This document shows positions 33,920 through 41,463 of a stretch of 64,000 bases of DNA, one piece after another (within the stretch, counting starts at the first letter, position 1; each line of letters opens with the position of its first letter). The notes beneath the pieces were generated by a model. The model made no database searches. It worked only from the letters and a program-made list of their open reading frames with translations, and was not told the origin of the DNA. The DNA comes from CALODP01 sp942492055 (GTDB lineage Bacteria > Bacteroidota > Ignavibacteria > Ignavibacteriales > Melioribacteraceae). The translations under genes were made by a program, and so were the position numbers. The stretch spans positions 124,001 to 188,000 of the forward strand of contig CALODP010000025.1 of NCBI GenBank assembly GCA_942492055.1. Direction: 5' to 3'.

Positions 33920-36439
33920 ATGAAAAAATTGGTTTTTCTGTTTTGTTTCTTGCCTACTCTAATCTTCTCGCAAGAAGTTTTTGATATCGAAGCTTATCAG
34001 ACTTTCCTTAATAACAATCAAAACATGGAAAGTTCTCAACTGCTCAGACTACACCCGACCGGTACCTACAATGAACAAATCAATCATTTTAATTCTTCGG
34101 CTCTCTATCTCGATTCTATTTACAAGAAGTACGAATTAACCGAAGGAGAAATCTCTCTTCTTGAAAAGAACGGATTTGTTGTAACCGAAAGAATCAAAGA
34201 TGTATCTCTGGGGGCTATACTGAGGGATATCTATGTAAAGGATCTCCCGGTGTTTGTAACAACCGATCTTATTTCTCACGCGTTTCATCGCTCTTACGAC
34301 GAACTGCTCAAATCGGTTGAATTTCATTATTTGATTCCAAAGTTAAAAAGTCTTCTCGGAATGCTGGCAGCTAAAATGCCCGATTTACACACAAAGTACT
34401 TCAGTAATAGCGGGATGGTAGTTCCATTACGAGATCTGGATTTCTATATCGCAACACCGAGAAAAATCCTTGAGCCGGCCACAGCTCCATATTATTCCTC
34501 TAATATTACCAAAGTAAATACTTTTGTTTCTTACGTTAATGCGCAAGAAGAGAAGTCAGTTCCATTTCTTTCAAAAAACAAGAGAAATATTGATTTCAGT
34601 CAGTTCAAGCCTCGAGGCCATTACACGATAGAATGGCTCCCCGATATTAAAAATTATTTTAAGGCAATGGTATGGCTCGGGAGAATGGAAATTTACCTGA
34701 CTAAGCCGAAATGTCTTGTCCCTCCAACAACCGAAGATGTTAATAGGCAGGTTATTGTCGCCAATCTTTTTGCCGAGCTGCTGGAAGATCAGGAGATAAA
34801 AGAGGAATACAAAAAGATAGAGAATATCCTGAAGCTCTTTGTAGGTGATCAGGATAATGTTACTCCCGAGAATATGACTCTCCTTAGAGATGAATGCTTT
34901 ATTGCTGATTGTTGTTGCCTGACCGACACAAACAGAGTGAAGGAGTTCCAGAGCGTTTTGGCCGAAAAGCCATTCTCCGGTCAAAAGATTTTATCACAAA
35001 TTCTCGTAGAATCTCCATTTGCACCAAAGATTGTTCCCCCTTCTGCCTTTTTGGTGTTCGGACAAAGATATGTTATCGATTCCTACGTAACCGGAAAAGT
35101 AGTTTTCGATAATATTCGCTTCAACGGAGAACAAATGAGGAGAATGCTCCCATCAACTTTGGATGTTCTCTTCGCGCTGGGGAATGACGCCGCGGCTCAG
35201 TTACTTACTGATGAATTGGAAAAGTGGAAATACTCCACGAATCTCTCCGCGCTGAGATATTTGATCGATTCCTACGATACCACTTTCTGGAATAAAACGA
35301 TCTACAACAATTGGCTTAACAGCATCAGAACTCTTAATTCCCCTGAAGATAGAAATGACTTACCCGATTTCATGAAAACAGGGGCGTGGTGGCAACAGAA
35401 AATGAATTCTCAATTGGCGTCATGGAGCGAGTTACGCCACGATCATATACTTTACGCCAAGCAATCATATACCGGTGGAGCGGTTTGCAGTTTCCCTTAT
35501 AGCTTTGTTGAGCCGGTGCCTGAATTCTATAACGTTATGAAAAGAATGGCCGGAGTTTACGTTAGTGTGGCCGAAAGTGTGACGGAAATAGAACTTCCCG
35601 GGAAAGCCTATTTCAACAGATTCGCAGAAGTGATGGATACTTTGGAAAACATCGCAGAAAAGGAACTGGCGAACATACCTCTTTCGGAAGCAGAGAAAAC
35701 TTTCCTCAAAGGGATGTTTGATAGGGATTCTCAAATGTGTGGCAGCGGATACGACGGTTGGTATTCCGATCTATACTACGCCGGCGCCGATATGATGTTC
35801 GAGCAAAACCACATTGTGGCCGATTATCACACTGCTCCTACCGATGAAGGGGGAGCTCCGGTAGGCTGGGTAAAACACGCCGGAACCGGTAAAGCGAATT
35901 TAATTGTAACGGTTGCCAATCTTCCGAACGTGGGGGATATGGCCTTTGTTGGTGCCGTTCCAGGATATTACGAATATACAACCGAGAATTTTCTTCGATT
36001 AACCGACGAAGAGTGGAAAGAAGAATATCTCCTCAAAAGCGCCCACCCTGATTGGACGAATCTCTACATGGCCGATAACAACGGTGTGGCAAAACCGATC
36101 GGAAGAAAACTGATTACCAATGTGGAAAGGGATGAAACTGATGAGATAGCGAAAGACTATCTGATCGGGGCTAATTATCCCAATCCGTTTAACCCGTCCA
36201 CTACAATTAGCTTTACAATCCCTGCTTCTCTGACAAATCGGGAAGTTAAGTTAAATATCTACGACATTCAGGGGCGATTGATCAAACGTTTGGTAAATAA
36301 AGAACTCCCTGCAGGAACTTATATGATTCGCTGGAACGGAAAGAATAATTCCGAAAATAGCGTTGCCAGCGGAATCTACTTTTACGATATAAGGGCCGGA
36401 AACAGTAGCTATATCGGAAAGATGAATCTGGTCAAATAA
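33920..36439 (+). CDS. Type IX-secreted DUF3160 protein
   Basis: The 839-residue protein has a signal peptide (LVFLFCFLPTLIFSQ) and a DUF3160 domain over about residues 60-720. Recognisable blocks are LLEKNGFVVTERI, RDIYVKDLPVFVTTDLISHAFHRSYDELLKSVE, FGQRYVIDSYV, GNDAAAQLLTDELEKWKY, TGAWWQQKMNSQLASWSELRHDHILYAKQSY, VADYHTAPTDEGG and VGAVPGYYEYT. The C-terminal 75 residues are a type IX tail (IGANYPNPFNPSTTISF, IYDIQGRLIKRL). DUF3160 has no established biochemical function that I know of. The RHDHILYAKQ and DYHT motifs could coordinate a metal, which is a guess. It is monocistronic with its own terminator. Confidence 0.88.
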   Translation: MKKLVFLFCFLPTLIFSQEVFDIEAYQTFLNNNQNMESSQLLRLHPTGTYNEQINHFNSSALYLDSIYKKYELTEGEISLLEKNGFVVTERIKDVSLGAILRDIYVKDLPVFVTTDLISHAFHRSYDELLKSVEFHYLIPKLKSLLGMLAAKMPDLHTKYFSNSGMVVPLRDLDFYIATPRKILEPATAPYYSSNITKVNTFVSYVNAQEEKSVPFLSKNKRNIDFSQFKPRGHYTIEWLPDIKNYFKAMVWLGRMEIYLTKPKCLVPPTTEDVNRQVIVANLFAELLEDQEIKEEYKKIENILKLFVGDQDNVTPENMTLLRDECFIADCCCLTDTNRVKEFQSVLAEKPFSGQKILSQILVESPFAPKIVPPSAFLVFGQRYVIDSYVTGKVVFDNIRFNGEQMRRMLPSTLDVLFALGNDAAAQLLTDELEKWKYSTNLSALRYLIDSYDTTFWNKTIYNNWLNSIRTLNSPEDRNDLPDFMKTGAWWQQKMNSQLASWSELRHDHILYAKQSYTGGAVCSFPYSFVEPVPEFYNVMKRMAGVYVSVAESVTEIELPGKAYFNRFAEVMDTLENIAEKELANIPLSEAEKTFLKGMFDRDSQMCGSGYDGWYSDLYYAGADMMFEQNHIVADYHTAPTDEGGAPVGWVKHAGTGKANLIVTVANLPNVGDMAFVGAVPGYYEYTTENFLRLTDEEWKEEYLLKSAHPDWTNLYMADNNGVAKPIGRKLITNVERDETDEIAKDYLIGANYPNPFNPSTTISFTIPASLTNREVKLNIYDIQGRLIKRLVNKELPAGTYMIRWNGKNNSENSVASGIYFYDIRAGNSSYIGKMNLVK

Positions 36440-36461
36440 ATGACATTTATAGATGATTCCA

Positions 36462-36500
36462 AAAGCCTCTTCGAGAAAATCGGAGAGGCTTTGTATTATA
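36462..36500 (+). terminator. Terminator after the DUF3160 gene
   Basis: AAAGCCTCT / AGAGGCTTT (36462-36470 with 36484-36492) lies shortly after the stop codon. The following tract is TTTGTATTATA. Confidence 0.75.
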
Positions 36501-36520
36501 GTAACATGCTTAATGTCCAT

Positions 36521-36540
36521 GATCCCGACAAAGTCGGGAA
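36521..36540. repeat. REP-like palindrome, copy 1
   Basis: GATCCCGACAAAGTCGGGAA contains the stem TCCCGAC / GTCGGGA with a 3-nt loop. A second copy lies at 37466-37484, on the other side of array C. Confidence 0.55.
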
Positions 36541-36758
36541 TCGGAGTCGAAGAGTGTTATAGAAAACTATAATGAAGAATGAAGTATGCTTGCTGTCTTG
36601 GATCCGGCTGTGACGGGAGCGAAGTCGAAGTAAGCGGACACCAAAGTAACTAACCATCTTTCATAAACTAAAAGAATGGCTTTGTTATAATGGTGGAATG
36701 AATCGTAATATATCTATCGGAAAAGACTATCAGGGAGGTTACAAAGGCTATATAGCCG

Positions 36759-37300
36759 GAAGCAAATCTATTATAAGCCGAAGCAACTATCTTCGATGAT
36801 GAAGCAAGAGCAAAGGGAAAAGAAGCAAGAACAAAGGGAAAAGAAGCAAACCCAATAGAAGAGGAAGCTATGCTAAAAGATTACGAAGCAAGTATAAACT
36901 AAATAGAAGCAAGTATAAAAGAGAAGGAAGCAACTATATCCGGTCGTTCGATTGCCTTTGCTTCCCGTTCGATTGCCATTGCTTCGCGTTCGAGAATGAT
37001 TGCTTCCCGTTCGATTACCATTGCTTCGTGTTCGAAAATGATTGCTTCCCGATCGATTGCCTTTGCTTCATGTTCGGGAATGATTGCTTCCCGTTCGATT
37101 ACCATTGCTTCGTGCTCGAAAATGATTGCTTCTCGTTCGATTGCCTTTGCTTCGTGACCGGGACTGGTTGCTTCCCGTTCGATTGCCTTTGCTTCGCGAC
37201 CGAGAATGATTGCTTCCCGTTCGATTGCCATTGCTTCGCGACCGAGAATGATTGCTTCCCGATCGATTGCCATTGCTTCGTGACCGGGAATGATTGCTTC
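36759..37300. repeat. 21-bp phased motif array C (nine GAAGCA units, then seventeen TGCTTC units)
   Basis: Left half: GAAGCA begins at 36759, 36780, 36801, 36822, 36843, 36864 (GAAGCT), 36885, 36906 and 36927. Right half: TGCTTC begins every 21 bp from 36959 to 37295, seventeen units in all, all six bases unchanged. The strand flip is between 36932 and 36959. In the right half two unit types alternate, giving a 42-bp higher order (one with CCCGTTCGATTG after the motif, one with GAGAATG or a variant). GAA-GCA never varies to a synonymous codon except one GCT, which argues against protein-level selection. Frames open on both strands are not annotated as genes. Confidence 0.92.
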
Positions 37301-37465
37301 CCGTTCGATTGCCTACCGAGATACCGGCACCGCTGGCGCCGGAAATGCATTTGTCTAAGTGAGTGTTCGATCTGCAATTGTTATGTCATGGTTATAAAAT
37401 AACATCTGGTAATATTAGTTGATGCGCTGTAGTTCTTGGATCCATAAAAGGGCGGTGGGTCTTTA

Positions 37466-37484
37466 GATCCCGACAGAGTCGGGA
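37466..37484. repeat. REP-like palindrome, copy 2
   Basis: GATCCCGACAGAGTCGGGA has stem TCCCGAC / GTCGGGA (37468-37474 with 37478-37484) and matches the copy at 36521 except in the loop. A CTTGGATCC block also lies near each copy (about 36598 and 37436). Nothing else recognisable is seen between the end of array C and about 37580 apart from a GC-rich imperfect palindrome near 37323. Confidence 0.55.
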
Positions 37485-37582
37485 GGGATGAGTTCGGAAT
37501 GATTACTCTAAGGGCACTACAAATACTAAATTGGGAGCAATTGACGAAACATTATTTTATCTCAAATGCCTAACCGGCATGG

Positions 37583-37777
37583 CACAAAAACAAAAGGTCG
37601 TGTCTTGATGATAAACGATCGCTGCGGAACTATTTTCGGTCATGACGCAATCCTTTCCCATCATGACTTAAGAATGTTCGATCATGCCTCAAGAGCAAAA
37701 AAACATACCACAATCCCATTCGGGCACTCCTTAAGAGTATTCTATTGCGCCTTAATCTTAATCGATGATTCCACAAT
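37583..37777. repeat. 21-bp phased motif array D/E, left half (before the IS)
   Basis: Motif CWCAA or CTTAA (forms CACAA, CTCAA, CGCAA, CTTAA) begins at 37583, 37604 (CTTGA), 37625 (CGGAA), 37646, 37667, 37688, 37709, 37730, 37751 and 37772, always 21 bp apart. The IS21 element interrupts directly after the last unit. The half continues on the other side of the IS with CACAA at 40176. Confidence 0.8.
37773..37777. repeat. Target site duplication, left copy (ACAAT)
   Basis: ACAAT directly precedes the left IS end and is repeated directly after the right end at 40156-40160. A 5-bp duplication fits the IS21 family. Confidence 0.85.
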
Positions 37778-37884
37778 TGTTTTGTCCAACTGAAAAGTGA
37801 CCAAAAATCCAACTGAAAAGTGACCAGAGGAAAAAAGAGAAAATAGAGTTATCCTGAGTAGACAAAACTCAGGAGGGAAAAAAG

Positions 37885-39339
37885 GTGATCAGTATGGAAG
37901 ACTGGGTAACAATCAAAAATCTACGATCCAAAAATCCGGGAATGAGTCTACGTGAGATAGGTCGGATATTGGGCTTAAGTCATAACACCGTAAAAAAAGC
38001 CTTGTCAAAAGAGAGTCCTCCGGAGTACGTCCGGAAAGAGTCAATAAGTGACTCCTTGTCTCCCTTTACGGAATTGATCTTTGAGATGTCTAACATTAAG
38101 AGATATCGGGGCTCCCGGATTCTCTATGAGATAAGGAGTAAAGGTTACACCGGCAGCAGAAGCAGCTTTTATTATTATCTCGGGAAAATAAAACAGACTT
38201 CCAAGAAAACATTTCAACCATACGAGACAGCTCCCGGGGAACAAGGTCAGTTCGACTGGAGCCCATATACTGTTTTAATCGGAGGGGCACGGGCAAAAAT
38301 CTACATATATCAATATATCTACGGTTTTAGTCGCTATAAAATATTGGAAGTATCCTTGTCGGAGAATCAAGGGGCAGTATTTGAAGCGTTCGAAAGATGT
38401 CTTCAAGCCTCCGGAGGAGTATGTCAAAGAGTCCAAACCGATAACGCGAGAGTTTTCATAACAATTCATTCAAAGGATAACTGGCGGTGGAATCCAAGAT
38501 ATCTTCACTTTTGCGGTCATTACGGGTTCGCTCCAAGTCGTTCGATGCCAAGTCATCCGTGGTCCAAAGGGAAAGTCGAAAAACCGTTCGCCTATATAGA
38601 AGACCATTTCATCGACGGAAATACCTTTAGTAGCTTTGAAGAGTTATGCTCAAAACTGAAAGAGTTTCAGAATCGGGTCAATAACGAGCTTCATTCGGTA
38701 ATTAAGCAAAAACCGGAAACGGTGTTTGCCAAGGAGAGGGCTTCCCTAATGAATCTGCCATCATGTCGTTATGTGGGGATAAAAGAAGAGATAAGAAAAG
38801 TAAGCTACGATTGTCTGATCTCTTACAATGGGAACAGATACTCGGTGCCATGGGCTTTTGCCGGAAAGCAAGTATGGATAAAGATATCACAAGGGTACTA
38901 TATCGAGATCTACTCACAAGCCAACAAGAAAGTAGCCTCCCACAGACTCTCTTTAGGAAAAGGGAACGTAACCATTAAGGATGAGCACTACAGAGGGAAT
39001 AACACTACGAAGGGCAATTTTCAACGCTTGTCGAAAGAGTTTATGGAGAAATTCCCCGATCAATCTTTGTTCTTGGAAAAACTGTATGCGCAGAAAAGAT
39101 ACAACAGCGGATACCAATTGCGATACATTATGGAACTCTCGAAATTCTATTGCGCGGAAGATTTTCTTTCGGCACTGAAAAAGGCGATGGAATATAACGT
39201 CTTTCATTTTTCCTTCATATCCGGTTATCTGGAAAAGAACTGTGAGAGAACAATTATCATAGAAAATATGAGACTCAAAGAAAACTACCCGAACAAGGAT
39301 ATAAAAAGAGACCTTAAGGAGTATCAATTCAACTTTTAA
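37885..39339 (+). CDS. istA: IS21-family transposase IstA
   Basis: The GTG start at 37885 lies 7 bp after AGGAGGG; the ATG at 37894 would be too far. The 484-residue protein has an N-terminal helix-turn-helix (SLREIGRILGLSHNTVKKAL) and an rve-type DDE core with Asp in GQFDWSP, Asp in VQTDNARVFI and Glu in HPWSKGKVEKPFAYIE, followed by a C-terminal domain with YSVPWAFAGKQVWIKIS. It catalyses strand transfer of the element together with IstB. No frameshift or truncation is visible. Confidence 0.95.
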   Translation: MISMEDWVTIKNLRSKNPGMSLREIGRILGLSHNTVKKALSKESPPEYVRKESISDSLSPFTELIFEMSNIKRYRGSRILYEIRSKGYTGSRSSFYYYLGKIKQTSKKTFQPYETAPGEQGQFDWSPYTVLIGGARAKIYIYQYIYGFSRYKILEVSLSENQGAVFEAFERCLQASGGVCQRVQTDNARVFITIHSKDNWRWNPRYLHFCGHYGFAPSRSMPSHPWSKGKVEKPFAYIEDHFIDGNTFSSFEELCSKLKEFQNRVNNELHSVIKQKPETVFAKERASLMNLPSCRYVGIKEEIRKVSYDCLISYNGNRYSVPWAFAGKQVWIKISQGYYIEIYSQANKKVASHRLSLGKGNVTIKDEHYRGNNTTKGNFQRLSKEFMEKFPDQSLFLEKLYAQKRYNSGYQLRYIMELSKFYCAEDFLSALKKAMEYNVFHFSFISGYLEKNCERTIIIENMRLKENYPNKDIKRDLKEYQFNF

Positions 39340-39360
39340 CCTAAGTAAGGAGAAGTGAAA

Positions 39361-40101
39361 ATGGGAAACGACAGAATGGAAGAACACATGAAAACACTCG
39401 CTCTGGAGAGGATTAAGGAGATTTACATTATCGAAGCGGAAAAAGCGGCCAAAGCAAAAATGAGCTTCCGTGAATACTTGGCAAGGCTGTTGGAAGAACA
39501 AGTTATCGCTAAATATGAGAGATCGGTCAACAGAAAAATGAGAATGGCGAACTTTTCACAGATTAAGAAACTGGACGAATTCGATTTTTCTTTTCAACCG
39601 AAGATAAACGAGCAACTAATAAGAGAACTGGCTAATCTGGAGTTTATCTCCAAAGGGAAAAACGTATTGTTCTTAGGCCCTCCCGGGGTAGGAAAAACAC
39701 ATCTGGCAATCGCTTTGGGGATTAAGGCCATTGAAGCCAGAATGAGAGTTCTCTTTTACTCCGCAGAGAAACTAACCGAGGAATTGGCTGCGGCAGAGAT
39801 ATCCAATACTCTAAACGCAAAGCTCGAATCTCTCGGGAGACTTGATTTACTTATTATCGATGAACTCGGATATCTTTCCCTAAGCAAGCAAACAGCTAAA
39901 CTCTTTTTCCAGTTAGTGGCCAAAAGATATGAAAGGGGATCTATTATTGTTACTTCAAATAAGGCTTTCGAGCAGTGGGGAGAGATTTTCAATGATGATG
40001 TTGTGGCTGCAGCTATTTTAGACAGATTGCTCCACCACAGTTATCCGTTTTTTATTAACGGAAAAAGTTTTAGATTAAGAAACATGGTGCATAATAAATA
40101 A
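39361..40101 (+). CDS. istB: IS21-family helper ATPase IstB
   Basis: ATG at 39361 follows AAGGAG at good spacing; the GTG at 39355 is too close. The 246-residue AAA+ ATPase has Walker A GPPGVGKTHLAIAL, Walker B LLIIDELGYLS and the sensor region IIVTSNKAFEQWGEIF, ending near LLHHSYPFFINGKSFRLR. It assists IstA in target selection. It is 21 bp downstream of istA in the same transcript. Confidence 0.95.
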   Translation: MGNDRMEEHMKTLALERIKEIYIIEAEKAAKAKMSFREYLARLLEEQVIAKYERSVNRKMRMANFSQIKKLDEFDFSFQPKINEQLIRELANLEFISKGKNVLFLGPPGVGKTHLAIALGIKAIEARMRVLFYSAEKLTEELAAAEISNTLNAKLESLGRLDLLIIDELGYLSLSKQTAKLFFQLVAKRYERGSIIVTSNKAFEQWGEIFNDDVVAAAILDRLLHHSYPFFINGKSFRLRNMVHNK

Positions 40102-40155
40102 TTGTACTGGTCAATTTTGTCTGGAATATTGGTCAGTTTTCGGCTGGAATTAACA

Positions 40156-40524
40156 ACAATCGTAATCAGTCGCTACACAACTATATTCGATTGTCAGATT
40201 ACCTTTGTGCTACGACCGATTATTATTGTGTCATGTCCGATTGTCTTTGAGTCATGACCGAATATCATTGTGTCACGTTGGATTACCTTTGTGCAATGAC
40301 CGAATATCATTGAGTCATCTCAGATTGTCTTTGCGTCATGGTCGAATATCATTGCGTCATGTTGGATTGTCTTTGTGTCACGATCGATTATCATTGAGTC
40401 ATGTTGGATTGGCTTTGTGTTATGATCGATTATCATTGAGTCATGTTCGATTGGCTTTGTGTTATGATCGATTATCATTGAGTTATGTTCGATTGGCTTT
40501 GTGTTATGATCGATTATCATTGAG
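40156..40524. repeat. 21-bp phased motif array D/E, end of left half and whole right half (TTGTG/TTGAG)
   Basis: After the duplicated ACAAT (40156-40160) the last left-orientation unit CACAA is at 40176. The motif then flips to its reverse complement: TTGTG, TTGAG or TTGCG begins at 40205, 40226, 40247, 40268, 40289, 40310, 40331, 40352, 40373, 40394, 40415, 40436, 40457, 40478, 40499 and 40520. These are sixteen units, all exactly 21 bp apart. From about 40331 two unit types alternate (CTTTGTG followed by ATGATCGATTATC, and CATTGAG followed by a GATTGG-type spacer), giving a 42-bp higher order. The array ends about 125 bp before the next gene. Confidence 0.92.
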
Positions 40525-40649
40525 TTATGTCGGGGATCGCAAAAGACTGATATTAAATAAAGATTGAATCTGTTATTCAAAAAAAAAAAATTAGAGTTGA
40601 CATAATAAGGGAAATGCGATATTTTTATAAAATAATTAAAGGTAATCTT

Positions 40650-41456
40650 ATGCGACTTAAGCGTCTACTATGTCTGTTTGGGGTTCTGGTTTCATTATCC
40701 TCTTGCCAGAAGTCCTTGTTACCGGTTGAGCCATCCGGTATAGGTAAAAAGATTGATACTCTCTATTCAAAAGAACATTTCTTATGGCCAATGAAATTTG
40801 GCAATAAGTGGGAGTATAAACGGTACCAATTTAATCATTCCAATTTTGATTCGGCTTGGGTTTATAAAAATTTTGATTCTTTCGGATTCAACTTGGATAC
40901 TGTTACAACTAAGCCAATAATTTTTATTGATGAAATAGTCGATAGTCTTTTCATCACTCTAAATGATACGGCCTTTTCCTGTGCTGTTTTTGATACATAT
41001 TATCCCGAAACAAATTCTAATGCGGATTTTAATCGAGTTTATTGGTGCAACGATGACGGACTCTACAGTATGGGAATATTTGGCGAAAGAGGAGGGAGGG
41101 TATTTAAGAAGGGACTCATGATTCCCACAGAGATACCGGTATACCAAAATTGGAAAGGTCAAATTGCTTACCGACAATATGGTCTATTTCACGCTAATGA
41201 GGTTTTTGAAAGATATTGTATTTCGAAAAACGATACTATCACCACCTCTCTGGGAAAGTTTGAATGCTATGTGATAAAAACAAGACTCTGGCATGCTGAG
41301 GATATCTTTGGATTTTTTGACTTTTATGATTTTTACGTACCGGGAAAAGGTCTCATTTGTAGAGTTAAAATGAGTGTGGTACCGGGTACAAACTATGAAT
41401 CATTACTATGGGATTTATTTTACATAGATATACTATCAAACTATTCAACAAATTAG
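40650..41456 (+). CDS. Hypothetical lipoprotein
   Basis: The ATG at 40650, after AAAGGTAA, gives 268 residues starting MRLKRLLCLFGVLVSLSSCQ, a lipoprotein signal with lipobox LSSC; the upstream ATG at 40614 would bury this signal. The mature part (HFLWPMKFGNKWEYKRYQF, FECYVIKTRLWH, DFYVPGKGLICRVKM) resembles the loosely defined beta-rich lipoproteins of this phylum, with the W-P-x-x-x-G-N-x-W-x-Y start seen in many of them. Function is unknown. It lies 7 bp upstream of the secreted protease gene and is probably co-transcribed with it. Confidence 0.75.
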   Translation: MRLKRLLCLFGVLVSLSSCQKSLLPVEPSGIGKKIDTLYSKEHFLWPMKFGNKWEYKRYQFNHSNFDSAWVYKNFDSFGFNLDTVTTKPIIFIDEIVDSLFITLNDTAFSCAVFDTYYPETNSNADFNRVYWCNDDGLYSMGIFGERGGRVFKKGLMIPTEIPVYQNWKGQIAYRQYGLFHANEVFERYCISKNDTITTSLGKFECYVIKTRLWHAEDIFGFFDFYDFYVPGKGLICRVKMSVVPGTNYESLLWDLFYIDILSNYSTN

Positions 41457-41463
41457 GTGCACT

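Larger units (their letters stand above)
37778..40155. mobile_element. Intact IS21-family insertion sequence (2378 bp)
   Basis: Both ends begin TGTT and share 25 bp of imperfect terminal inverted repeat that continues into TCCA..nGAAAAnTGACC. Internal copies of the end sequence lie at 37808-37825 on the left and 40109-40125 on the right, the multiple transposase-binding sites typical of IS21. It carries full-length istA and istB and has a 5-bp target duplication (ACAAT). It inserted inside a 21-bp phased array: deleting the IS plus one duplication copy (2383 bp) leaves exactly 21 bp between the units at 37772 and 40176. Intact ends and genes suggest a recent insertion. Confidence 0.93.

Noticed and set aside
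36899..37273. Minus-strand open frame of 124 codons with Glu-Ala heptads in array C
   Set aside because: It covers only array repeats, has no ribosome site, and other frames on both strands are equally open. Reported as repeat, not gene.
36759..37300. Plasmid-type iteron replication origin
   Set aside because: No replication initiator gene or DnaA-box cluster is nearby, and the motif differs at every locus.
38953..39501. 182-codon minus-strand frame in the IS
   Set aside because: Antisense to istA and istB.
40205..40580. Open frames on both strands in array D/E
   Set aside because: Periodicity of 21 keeps frames open; no start signals or family similarity.
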